Origin: Chitinophaga qingshengii
GTDB lineage: Bacteria; Bacteroidota; Bacteroidia; Chitinophagales; Chitinophagaceae
Direction: 5' to 3'
DNA: 64,000 bases
Assembly: GCF_014529935.1 (NCBI RefSeq)
Contig: NZ_JACVFC010000006.1
Location: 1-64,000 of the forward strand
The notes under the pieces were generated by a model. The model was not told where the DNA came from. It searched no databases and saw only the letters and a list, made by a program, of their open reading frames with translations. The translations under genes were made by a program, and so were the position numbers. Shown in pieces: positions 53,400-61,641 of this stretch (position 1 is its first letter; each line of letters begins with the position of its first letter).

Positions 53400-53407
53400 T
53401 ACTTTTG
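53400..53407 (+). promoter_or_regulatory. -7 element of the dinB-dnaE2 operon
   Basis: TACTTTTG fits TAnnTTTG exactly, directly after the second palindrome. The -33 region is TTTTAG, poor, 19 bases upstream. The leader to dinB is 115-160 bases. Confidence 0.6.
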
Positions 53408-53420
53408 CAACAGATCGAGT

Positions 53421-53545
53421 GATGACGGCTGGCAGGCCCTGCTGATCACTATCCGTGCCGACCCTTCGCCCGGCCTGCCATCCGATTATCGCTTCCGGAA
53501 CGCAGTGGACGCTTCCGGGAGCGGTATATGCTTTCGCCCGTCATC
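53421..53545 (+). promoter_or_regulatory. Structured leader of dinB
   Basis: Nested inverted repeats: outer gatgacgg (53421-53428)/ccgtcatc (53538-53545), inner tggcaggcc (53430-53438)/ggcctgcca (53472-53480). A direct repeat cgcttccgg occurs at 53490 and 53510. The outer arm covers the upstream ATG 53528, leaving ATG 53570 free. Confidence 0.45.
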
Positions 53546-54784
53546 CACTACACTTTAAAACAGCGCAGCATGATTACGTTACAACAGCGGGCTATCGCTC
53601 ATTTTGACCTGGATTGTTTTTTTGTGTCCGTGGAATGCCTGCAGGATAGCCAGCTGAAAGGCAAACCCTTACTGATAGGCGGCAGCAGCGACCGCGCCGT
53701 GGTAGCCGCCTGCAGCTACGAAGCACGACGCTTCGGCATCCACTCCGCTATGCCTATGAAAACCGCCCTGCGCCTATGCCCCCATGCTATCGTCCGCAGC
53801 GGCGATATGGACCGCTACAGCGAAAAATCCCGGGAAGTAACCAGCATCATCGCTGATAAAGCCCCGCTGTATGAGAAATCCTCTATCGATGAGTTTTACC
53901 TCGACCTCTCCGGCATGGATAAATTCTTTGGTTCCCTCAAATGGACCACAGAACTACGCAAAGCCATCATCAAAGAATCCGGTCTGCCGATATCGTTCGG
54001 ACTGGCCTCCAACAAACTCGTCTCCAAAGTAGCTACCGATGAAGCGAAACCCAACGGTCAACTGGAAATTCTGTTCGGAGATGAAAAAAATTTCCTCGCC
54101 CCGATGCCGGTTGAGAAAATACCGATGGTAGGCAAGGAAACAGCGGCCCAACTACGGCGCCGCGGGGTGGAAACCGTGAAAACACTCAGCGAAGTCCCCC
54201 CTTCCCTGCTGGAAGCCTGGATGGGAAAAAACGGTATCTCCCTCTGGCGGAAAGCCAACGGCATCGACGACTCCCCGGTAGTACCCTACTATGAACAAAA
54301 ATCCATCTCCACAGAAAGTACCTTCCCGGCAGACACCATCGACCTGGCATTCCTGCACGCGGAACTGGTACGGATGACCGAAAAAATCGCGTTTGAACTA
54401 CGGCAACAAAATAAGCTGACAGGCTGCATCACCGTTAAAATCCGGTATTCCGACTTTGAAACGGTCACCAAACAAATGACGATCCCCTATAGCTGCTCCG
54501 ATCATGTACTGCTGGAAAAAGTAAAAGACCTGTTCAAAAAACTGTACGACCGCCGCCTGCTGGTACGCCTGATAGGCGTGCGTTTCAGCCATCTCGTACA
54601 AGGCAACCACCAGATCAGCCTGTTCGATGACAGCCAGGAAATGATTGCCCTCTACCAGGCCATCGATCAGATCAAAAACCGCTTCGGATGGGACACCCTC
54701 CTGAAAGGCACCAACGTAGTGCCGCCGGACAAACGCAAACAGTCCGCACCGAAAAAAGATATCATGCCGTATTACAAAGGATAA
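53528..54784 (+). CDS. dinB: DNA polymerase IV (Y family)
   Basis: A translesion polymerase. The family begins at IAHFDLDCFFVSVE, so ATG 53570 (404 aa) may be the true start and ATG 53528 adds 14 residues. Catalytic acids are in FDLDCFF and SIDEFYLDL, with YEARRFGIHSAMP and the helix-hairpin-helix region (MVGKETAAQLRRRGVETVKT). Near the C-terminus QISLF matches the QxxLF beta-clamp-binding motif. It is co-transcribed with dnaE2 (1-base gap) behind two putative repressor sites. It bypasses lesions with low fidelity, and with DnaE2 would form a mutasome. Confidence 0.96.
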   Translation: MLSPVIHYTLKQRSMITLQQRAIAHFDLDCFFVSVECLQDSQLKGKPLLIGGSSDRAVVAACSYEARRFGIHSAMPMKTALRLCPHAIVRSGDMDRYSEKSREVTSIIADKAPLYEKSSIDEFYLDLSGMDKFFGSLKWTTELRKAIIKESGLPISFGLASNKLVSKVATDEAKPNGQLEILFGDEKNFLAPMPVEKIPMVGKETAAQLRRRGVETVKTLSEVPPSLLEAWMGKNGISLWRKANGIDDSPVVPYYEQKSISTESTFPADTIDLAFLHAELVRMTEKIAFELRQQNKLTGCITVKIRYSDFETVTKQMTIPYSCSDHVLLEKVKDLFKKLYDRRLLVRLIGVRFSHLVQGNHQISLFDDSQEMIALYQAIDQIKNRFGWDTLLKGTNVVPPDKRKQSAPKKDIMPYYKG

Positions 54785-54785
54785 C

Positions 54786-57737
54786 ATGTACCTGAACTGC
54801 AAAACATTCTTCAGCCTGCGCTATGGCACCATGCCAGCCGAAATGCTGGTACAGAAAGCCGCACAGCTGGGCATCACCACACTGGCCCTCACCAATATCA
54901 ACATCACTTCCGATGCCTGGCAATTTGTGGAACTATGCCGGAAACATCTCATAAAACCGGTACTGGGCGTGGAATGCCGTAACCAGTCAGATTTAAAATA
55001 CCTGCTGCTGGCCCGCAACCAGGAAGGCTGGTACCATATCAACCGTTTTCTCTCCGATCAACTGCGCCGCGATCAACCATTTCCCGACAGGGCCCCTGCC
55101 CTTCCCGGTACCTGGGCTATCTATGCCTGGGGCGCCGTTCCTCCGGCCAGCCTGCAAGCCCATGAACTACTGGGCGTCAAACCCCGCGATCTTAATAAAC
55201 TCTTCCGGGTAGATACTGTCAGCATCCGCCATCAACTGGTGATCATGCATCCGGTAACGTTCCAGGACAAGGAGCATTTTGAACTGCACCGCGTATTGCG
55301 CGCCATCGACCAGAATATCCTGATCTCCCGGCTGGAACCGCATACCACCGGCACTGTCCACGATCAGTTTATCCATCCGGCTAAAATGGTGGAACACTTT
55401 GAACTATACCCGCATATCGTGGAAAATACCCTCCGCATCCTGGAAACCTGCGAAGTGGAAATGGAACTGGAAACACCCCGTAACCGGAAATGTTTTTCAG
55501 GTAGCGTGGAAGAAGACCGGCAACTGTTGCGGCAACTGGCTTATGAAGGCATGGAATACCGCTATGGAAAAGACAATCCGGAAGCTGCCCGCCGTATCGA
55601 AAAAGAACTGGCGATCGTGGCCCAGCTGGAATTTGAAGCCTATTTCCTGATTACCTGGGATATCATTCGTTATGCCCGGGAACGGCAGTTTTTCTATGTA
55701 GGACGCGGCAGCGGCGCCAATTCCATCATCGCTTACTGCCTCAGGATCACAGATGTAGACCCGATAGAACTGAACCTGTTCTTTGAACGTTTTCTTAATC
55801 CCTACCGCACTACTCCTCCGGATTTTGATATCGATTTTTCATGGCGCGACCGGGACGCAATCATCCGGTATGTATTCGATAAATACGGTGACAGCCACAC
55901 GGCACTGCTGGGCACTGTCACCACTTTCCAAACCAATGCCATCATCCGGGAAATGGGCAAAGTCTATGGTCTTCCTAAAAAAGAAATCGACCGGATACTG
56001 GAAAATGGTTTCAACATACAACTGAATGAAGATGATATCCAGCGCAAGATCCAGCGTTTCAGCAAATTGATGGACCAGGAAAAATCTTTCCCCAATCACC
56101 TCAGTATCCATGCCGGCGGCATCCTGATCAGTGATGCGCCCATTCATCAGTATTGCACTACCCATCTGCCGCCCAAAGGTTTCAGCACGGCGCAACTGGA
56201 TATGTGGCAGGCAGAGCGCATCGGCCTGTATAAGTTTGATATCCTTAGTCAGCGTGGCCTGGGACATATCCGCGATACAATCGACATCATCCGCAAAAAC
56301 AAACAGACAGACATCGACATACATGATGTAAAATCCTTTATGGTGGATGAGAAAGTCAGGGAGAACCTGAAAAAAGTGAATACTATTGGCTGTTTCTATA
56401 TCGAATCTCCCGCAATGCGGCAGCTGCTGCAAAAACTGGAATGCGACAATTACCACACACTGGTAGCCGCCAGTTCCATCATCCGGCCGGGCGTGGCGCA
56501 ATCCGGGATGATGAAACAGTACATCCATAGTTACCGTAATCCTGCCAGTGTTGTTTATTTACATCCTATTATCCGGGAATTACTGGGAGACACCTTTGGT
56601 ATTATGGTATATCAGGAAGATGTAATCAGGGTAGCCCACGAATATGCCAACATGGAACTGGCCGATGCAGATTCCCTGCGGCGCGCTATGGCCGGTAAAT
56701 ACCGGGGGACAAAAGATTTTGAAAAAATACAGGAACGCTTTTTTACCAACTGCGCACAACTGGGCCGTCCGCATGAGGTATCGGCAGAAGTATGGCGACA
56801 GATTGCCAGCTTTGCCCATTTCTCCTTTTCCAAAGCCCACTCCGCCAGTTTCGCGGTAGAAAGTTATCAAAGCCTTTACCTGAAAACTTATTTCCCGGCG
56901 GAATTTATGGTAGCGGTGATCAACAACTTCGGCGGTTTCTACAACCGGGAATTGTATTTCCGGGAGCTGAAAAAAACCGGGGTCACTATTCATCCCCCCT
57001 GTATCAATAACAGCGACTATCCTACCAATATCAAAGAGCAGGATGTATATGTAGGCCTGATCCATGTAGAAGGGCTGGAACAGGCGCTGGCGGAGAGAAT
57101 CCTGGAGGAACGCCGGCAGTGCGGCCCCTACCTGCACCTGGACGATTTCTGTAGCCGGATCGCTCCCGGTGCAGAACAACTGGAGTTACTGATTCGTATC
57201 GGCTGTTTTCATTTTACCGGCCAAACAAAAAAACAGCTGTTATGGAAAAGCAGCCTGTTGACCCGGCAAAGCACCGCCGGTGTGCATAACCTGCCATTAT
57301 TTTCCGCCGCACCGGTGAATTGCCAGCTGCCGGAACTGGCTTATCATCAGCATGAAGATGCTTTTGATGAGATAGACCTGCTGGGGTTTCCACTGGCTTC
57401 TCCCTTTGAAGTACTGGCACACGATCAATCAGCGTATATCCCTGCCCGTGAGTTTCCCCAACATCTCCACCAGGTTATCACCACGTTGGGATACCTTGTT
57501 ACTACGAAAGCCATGCGTACCGCCAAAGGCGAGCCCATGTGTTTCGGCACTTTCCTCGACCGGGAAGGACGGTTTATCGATACTATCCATTTCCCCGACA
57601 GCCTGCGTCAATACCCCTTTCAGAAAAACGGTTTTTATATTTTGCAGGGAAAAGTCATGTCAGAATACAATGTTATCACCCTGGAAATCAGTCAGATGAA
57701 GAAGATTGGGTATTTTGAAGACAAACAATTCCGGTAA
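54786..57737 (+). CDS. dnaE2: Error-prone DNA polymerase III alpha subunit, DnaE2-like
   Basis: A 983-aa C-family polymerase, shorter than replicative DnaE (~1160) and lacking a tau-binding C-terminus. The palm has GRGSGANSIIAYCLRITDVD and catalytic D346, D348 and D350 in PDFDIDF. The N-terminal PHP domain has lost its first HxH metal motif (YLNCKTFFSL), so metal-dependent proofreading is unlikely. The helix-hairpin-helix and OB-fold region follow (GLEQALAERILEERRQCGPY near residue 765). Located one base after dinB and so translated with it. DnaE2 in other bacteria extends Y-polymerase products in SOS mutagenesis. No imuA-type gene is next to it here. Confidence 0.93.
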   Translation: MYLNCKTFFSLRYGTMPAEMLVQKAAQLGITTLALTNINITSDAWQFVELCRKHLIKPVLGVECRNQSDLKYLLLARNQEGWYHINRFLSDQLRRDQPFPDRAPALPGTWAIYAWGAVPPASLQAHELLGVKPRDLNKLFRVDTVSIRHQLVIMHPVTFQDKEHFELHRVLRAIDQNILISRLEPHTTGTVHDQFIHPAKMVEHFELYPHIVENTLRILETCEVEMELETPRNRKCFSGSVEEDRQLLRQLAYEGMEYRYGKDNPEAARRIEKELAIVAQLEFEAYFLITWDIIRYARERQFFYVGRGSGANSIIAYCLRITDVDPIELNLFFERFLNPYRTTPPDFDIDFSWRDRDAIIRYVFDKYGDSHTALLGTVTTFQTNAIIREMGKVYGLPKKEIDRILENGFNIQLNEDDIQRKIQRFSKLMDQEKSFPNHLSIHAGGILISDAPIHQYCTTHLPPKGFSTAQLDMWQAERIGLYKFDILSQRGLGHIRDTIDIIRKNKQTDIDIHDVKSFMVDEKVRENLKKVNTIGCFYIESPAMRQLLQKLECDNYHTLVAASSIIRPGVAQSGMMKQYIHSYRNPASVVYLHPIIRELLGDTFGIMVYQEDVIRVAHEYANMELADADSLRRAMAGKYRGTKDFEKIQERFFTNCAQLGRPHEVSAEVWRQIASFAHFSFSKAHSASFAVESYQSLYLKTYFPAEFMVAVINNFGGFYNRELYFRELKKTGVTIHPPCINNSDYPTNIKEQDVYVGLIHVEGLEQALAERILEERRQCGPYLHLDDFCSRIAPGAEQLELLIRIGCFHFTGQTKKQLLWKSSLLTRQSTAGVHNLPLFSAAPVNCQLPELAYHQHEDAFDEIDLLGFPLASPFEVLAHDQSAYIPAREFPQHLHQVITTLGYLVTTKAMRTAKGEPMCFGTFLDREGRFIDTIHFPDSLRQYPFQKNGFYILQGKVMSEYNVITLEISQMKKIGYFEDKQFR

Positions 57738-57753
57738 TTACGACAAATTGTTG

Positions 57754-57761
57754 TATTTTTG
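57754..57761 (+). promoter_or_regulatory. -7 element of the Xre-RES module
   Basis: TATTTTTG, exact match, 17 bases before ATG 57779. It shows the toxin-antitoxin pair can be transcribed independently of dnaE2, whose stop is 17 bases upstream. Confidence 0.5.
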
Positions 57762-57778
57762 TGTCAAATGTCGGGTTT

Positions 57779-58231
57779 ATGAAACATGCAAAAAAGTACC
57801 AGGTGCAGGAAAATACCTTGATGATTGTCGAACATCCCGGAGCAGCCTATGTTCCGGGCAGTGGTTATTTTGATTTTATTCAGCTATCGCGTAGTGGCGT
57901 ACTGAAAAGAGCCCTGGTCAATCTGAGCCGTCAGCTTTCTTTTTCTTTGGCTGAACTAGCGCAGATACTGCATATTTCAGAAAGAACCCTGCAACGGTAC
58001 GCAGACGACGCGAAACTTTCCGCAGACACGTCTGAACGGGCCATTCTCCTCTCCCAGCTATACCAGCGGGGTACCGAAGTTTTCGGTAACCTGGAAAACT
58101 TCAAAGAGTGGATGCGCACCCCGCTTCCTGCCTTTAACTATCAACTCCCCATTTCCCTGTTAGATACTACTTTCGGCTTCCAGCTGATTGAAGATGAATT
58201 GGGACGTATCGAACACGGAATATTCGCCTAA
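57779..58231 (+). CDS. Xre/MbcA/ParS-family antitoxin
   Basis: A 150-aa antitoxin from ATG 57779; a GTG at 57761 lies inside the promoter. Residues ~45-85 are the Xre-type helix-turn-helix (FSLAELAQILHISERTLQRY). The C-terminal DUF2384-like toxin-binding part (LSQLYQRGTEVFGNLENFKE, WMRTPLPAFNYQLPISLLD) is typical. It neutralises the RES toxin and represses the pair. The next gene starts 5 bases after its stop. Placement directly behind the mutagenesis operon is notable. Confidence 0.93.
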   Translation: MKHAKKYQVQENTLMIVEHPGAAYVPGSGYFDFIQLSRSGVLKRALVNLSRQLSFSLAELAQILHISERTLQRYADDAKLSADTSERAILLSQLYQRGTEVFGNLENFKEWMRTPLPAFNYQLPISLLDTTFGFQLIEDELGRIEHGIFA

Positions 58232-58236
58232 CTATC

Positions 58237-58698
58237 ATGGATGTTTACAGGATCAGCAAATGTGCCTACATCAATGACCTCACCGGCACCGGTGCCCGTT
58301 TGTACGGCGGCCGGTGGAACAGTCCTGGTCATGCGATCGTTTATACTGCCGGCAGCAGGGCACTCTCTGCCCTCGAGGTACTGGTACACATACCGCTAAA
58401 AAATATCATCCAGGATTTTTGCATTGCTACCATTCAGATCCCAGACGATATTGCCGTTAAAGTGCTGACTAAAAAAGATCTTCCTTCCGGCTGGCAATCG
58501 CTGGCGCCATTTCCCGCCCTGCAAAGCGTAGGCGACGAGTGGATAGATACCGCCCGATATGCCGTGCTCCGTATTCCTTCCGTTGTAATTGCGGAAGAAC
58601 ACAACTATCTCATCAATCCCCTGCATCCGGATGCTGCCCGCATTACCATCTCCGATACGCAGCCTTTTGTATTTGATCAACGACTCAGAAAAGTATAA
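58237..58698 (+). CDS. RES-domain toxin (NAD+ depleting)
   Basis: A 153-aa RES toxin related to MbcT/ParT. R-E-S residues are visible: GGRWN (24-28) with Arg26, E47 in SALEVLVH and S115 in IPSVVIAEEHNYLINP. Family members cleave or phosphorolyse NAD+ unless bound by the partner. It is the second gene of the antitoxin-toxin pair and ends 10 bases before a terminator. Intact, so probably active. Confidence 0.93.
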   Translation: MDVYRISKCAYINDLTGTGARLYGGRWNSPGHAIVYTAGSRALSALEVLVHIPLKNIIQDFCIATIQIPDDIAVKVLTKKDLPSGWQSLAPFPALQSVGDEWIDTARYAVLRIPSVVIAEEHNYLINPLHPDAARITISDTQPFVFDQRLRKV

Positions 58699-58703
58699 CC
58701 TAT

Positions 58704-58739
58704 AAAAAGGGCGATACCGGTTGGATATCGCCCTTTTTT
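58704..58739. terminator. Bidirectional terminator
   Basis: An 8-bp stem gggcgata/tatcgccc is flanked by A5 and T6. It separates the RES toxin from the convergent aspartate kinase gene. Confidence 0.88.
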
Positions 58740-58758
58740 ATGCAGAGATTGTTAATAA

Positions 58759-60081
58759 CTACTCTAAACCGAACAGTCCTTTGTTCAGCACCTGCAGTGT
58801 TTTTTCCTTGAACTGGCCATTCACCAGGATGGAAATATTATGCCTGCTGCCGCCGTAGGAGATCATCCGTAAAGGAATACCTTCCATGGCATCAAACAAT
58901 TTGGTGATAATGGAAGGCGTAGCAGCCACCTCATTACCTACGATGGAAACGATGGTTTGATGGTGATCCAGTTCCACGGTACCGAACGGCTGCAGTTCCT
59001 TCAGGATCTGGTCCAGGTGCGCTTCGCTGTCGATCGTGAGTGATACCGCCACTTCGGAAGTGGTGATCATATCGATCGGGGTGCGGTATTTTTCAAACAC
59101 TTCAAATATTTTCCGGAGGAAACCGTAGGCCAGCAGCATGCGGCTGGATTTGATCTTGATAGCGATGATACCATCTTTGGCAGCAATAGCTTTAGCGCCG
59201 TTACCATTCGGCAGTTCAGTGATGATAGTGCCTTTGGCTTCAGGCTGCATGGTGTTGAGCAGCTTTACCGGGATATTAAAATGCTGGGCAGGCCAGATAG
59301 AGGCAGGGTGCAGAATTTTAGCACCAAAGTAGGCCAGCTCGGCAGCTTCATCGAAAGACAATTGTTCGATCGGGAAGGTTTTTTTCACCACCCGCGGATC
59401 GTTGTTGTGCATACCGTCGATGTCTGTCCAGATCTGGATTTCATCGGCCTGGATAGCAGCACCGATCAGGGAAGCGGAATAATCGCTGCCACCGCGTTTC
59501 AGGTTATCTACTTCGCCTCTTGCATTACGGCAGATATACCCCTGGGTGATGAATAATTTTTCGCCTTTATGCTGGCTGATGAGGTTACCCAGTTTGATTT
59601 TGATTTTAGGGATTTCCGGTTCTTCGTATTCGTCGATGCTCATGAAATCCAGCGCCGGCAGTAATACGGCGGAAATGCCGGCTTCTTCCAGGGATACGCA
59701 GAACAGGCGTGTAGACAATAACTCACCCTGTGCGAGGATATCTTTATTCAAGGCTTCGTTAAAAGATATCTTCAGGATGATGTTCAGAAATTCGAAGTGT
59801 TCATCAATGATGGCTTTCGCGCTGGCACGGCCAGCCTCCTGCTTCACCAGCTGATCGCAAAAGGTCCTGTAGTGGCTTTCCAGCTTGTCTATCTGCTGCT
59901 TCGCCTGTGCCTTTTTGCCTTCCGACAATGACTGGCTGATTTCCACGAGTGCGTTTGTGGTGCCTGACAGGGCAGACAGTACCACAATTTTCTGATCATT
60001 ATCTGCAGTGATCAGTTGCGCTACTGAATGCATGCGCTCTGGTTTTCCCACGGAGGTTCCACCAAATTTTAACACTTTCAT
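58759..60081 (-). CDS. lysC: Aspartate kinase
   Basis: A 440-aa monofunctional enzyme making aspartyl phosphate, the first step to lysine, threonine, methionine and diaminopimelate. The N-terminal kinase signature KFGGTSVGKPERM and the RGGSDYSASL/WTDIDGM region are present. Two C-terminal ACT-like segments (KSSRMLLAYGFLRKIFEVFE and HHQTIVSIVGNEVA) bind amino-acid effectors. No fused homoserine dehydrogenase domain. Monocistronic, convergent with the toxin module. Confidence 0.95.
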   Translation of the reverse strand: MKVLKFGGTSVGKPERMHSVAQLITADNDQKIVVLSALSGTTNALVEISQSLSEGKKAQAKQQIDKLESHYRTFCDQLVKQEAGRASAKAIIDEHFEFLNIILKISFNEALNKDILAQGELLSTRLFCVSLEEAGISAVLLPALDFMSIDEYEEPEIPKIKIKLGNLISQHKGEKLFITQGYICRNARGEVDNLKRGGSDYSASLIGAAIQADEIQIWTDIDGMHNNDPRVVKKTFPIEQLSFDEAAELAYFGAKILHPASIWPAQHFNIPVKLLNTMQPEAKGTIITELPNGNGAKAIAAKDGIIAIKIKSSRMLLAYGFLRKIFEVFEKYRTPIDMITTSEVAVSLTIDSEAHLDQILKELQPFGTVELDHHQTIVSIVGNEVAATPSIITKLFDAMEGIPLRMISYGGSRHNISILVNGQFKEKTLQVLNKGLFGLE

Positions 60082-60160
60082 CTGAATATATTGTTTTTGC
60101 CTGATGCCGGAAGATAGCCTACTGGCGGGTTTTCCGGCTGTTTATATAAATGATTGAAAT

Positions 60161-61234
60161 TTAAAAATTCAAATTGAATTTAGCAGCTACCTCCTGCATA
60201 TCTTTCACTACCGGCGCCAATACGGGGATACCGTTTTGCAGCCGCTGGTATTGCATTTCCCTTTCGGGATCACCGGGTATGAGCACCTGTTTTCCTTCTA
60301 CCGGCACGGCAGCCCTGAAGCGATTGATCCAGGTGTCCATATGGGACTTAAACTCATCGGCCGGACGGAAAGCATCTACCCGCATGGCTCCGAAGAAATG
60401 TCCCAGTCCCTCTCCTACCGGATCCGGCGCCAGGGGCAGGAAGCTCACAAAGGGAGGCGCCCATGGTCCATAATTAGCCCCGGAAAGAACGGCCGAAAAT
60501 ATATCAACTATTGCTCCCAAACAATACCCTTTATGACTTCCATGGTCACGGTCGCCGCCTAAAGGCAGCAATGCCCCGCCATCCTTGAGCTCATGAGGGT
60601 TGGTGCTGGGGTTGCCATCTTTATCCTGGATCCAGCCATAAGGGGCTTCCTGGTTCTTACGCTGTAAAATTTCCAGTTTACCGTTGGCAGCCGTTGTAGT
60701 AGCGAAATCAGCCACGAAAGGCGGTTGTTCCTTTGCGGGGATAGCCACTGCAATCGGGTTGGTACCCAACATGCGCTCTTTGGCGAAAGTGGGCGCTACC
60801 AGCGGGCTGGCGTTGGTCATCGCCATCCCGATCATATCCTGGTCCAGCGCTTTCATGGCGTGATAACCAGCGATACCAAAGTGATTGGAGTTTTTCACGC
60901 TTACCCAACCCGTACCCGCAACAGCGGCTTTCTGCATGGCTACTTCCATGGCGAACGGCGCTACTACCAGCCCCAAGCCTGCATCGCCGTCTACTACGGC
61001 CGTACTGGGCGTTTCATGCACAATGCGGATATTCGGGCGGGCATTGATTCTTTTGGCTTCCCACAAACGTACATAGCCGGACAACCGGGCTACGCCATGA
61101 GAGTCTATTCCGCGCAAATCAGCTGCTACCAGCACTTCGCTGGCAAGCATGGCGTGATCGTGAGAGCAACCCATCCGAATAAAAACTTCCCGGGTAAACT
61201 CCGTCAGATGATGATAAGAATAAATATGTTCCAT
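60161..61234 (-). CDS. Malate/L-lactate dehydrogenase-like oxidoreductase
   Basis: A 357-aa NAD(P)-dependent enzyme of the LDH2/MDG family (malate, sulfolactate or ureidoglycolate dehydrogenases). ATG 61234 fits the family N-terminus; the frame from 61267 overlaps the preceding gene. Signatures include ADLRGIDSHGVARLSGY, VSVKNSNHFGIAGYHAM (catalytic His) and GDRDHGSHKGYCLGAIVDIF. Substrate not determinable. It begins 7 bases after the DUF3467 stop, so the two are co-transcribed. Confidence 0.92.
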   Translation of the reverse strand: MEHIYSYHHLTEFTREVFIRMGCSHDHAMLASEVLVAADLRGIDSHGVARLSGYVRLWEAKRINARPNIRIVHETPSTAVVDGDAGLGLVVAPFAMEVAMQKAAVAGTGWVSVKNSNHFGIAGYHAMKALDQDMIGMAMTNASPLVAPTFAKERMLGTNPIAVAIPAKEQPPFVADFATTTAANGKLEILQRKNQEAPYGWIQDKDGNPSTNPHELKDGGALLPLGGDRDHGSHKGYCLGAIVDIFSAVLSGANYGPWAPPFVSFLPLAPDPVGEGLGHFFGAMRVDAFRPADEFKSHMDTWINRFRAAVPVEGKQVLIPGDPEREMQYQRLQNGIPVLAPVVKDMQEVAAKFNLNF

Positions 61235-61241
61235 GGTAAAA

Positions 61242-61556
61242 TCAGGCTTGAGCAGTGGGACCACCAAAATTCATGGGTACGGAAACCGGTTCCTGGTCCT
61301 GGATAGTACCATGAACAGACTCATACTTCTTGATATTATCCTGTAAGGCTTTCATGAAGCGCTTGGCGTGCTGGGGAGTGAGAATGATGCGGGATTTGAC
61401 CTTAGCCTTTGGCAGGCCGGGCATCACATTAACAAAATCCACTACAAATTCGGCATTCGAATGGGTGATGATAGCGAGGTTAGCATATTGTCCTTCTGCA
61501 ATCTCTTCATTTAACTCGATGTTAAGCTGACTCTGTTCTTCGTGCTGATTTTCCAT
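61242..61556 (-). CDS. DUF3467 family protein
   Basis: A 104-aa small soluble protein: LNIELNEEIAEGQYANLAII, then HSNAEFVVDFVNVMPGLPKA and RIILTPQHAKRFMKALQDNI. This is the DUF3467 pattern, a short beta-rich protein of unknown function, conserved in Bacteroidota and elsewhere. First gene of the pair with the LDH2-like dehydrogenase. In several relatives, as I recall, this gene lies near rpoC; here it is ~28 kb away. Confidence 0.9.
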   Translation of the reverse strand: MENQHEEQSQLNIELNEEIAEGQYANLAIITHSNAEFVVDFVNVMPGLPKAKVKSRIILTPQHAKRFMKALQDNIKKYESVHGTIQDQEPVSVPMNFGGPTAQA

Positions 61557-61585
61557 ATCTGTATGATTTAGCCCTACAAAAATAG

Positions 61586-61618
61586 AAAAAGAGGGCTCAA
61601 ATGAGCCCTCTTTTTTTA
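61586..61618. terminator. Terminator after the second SusD gene
   Basis: A 9-bp stem gagggctca/tgagccctc is flanked by A5 and T8, 24 bases past the SusD stop and also upstream of DUF3467. Confidence 0.9.
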
Positions 61619-61641
61619 TAGAAAGGGGTTAAATGGTGTTT

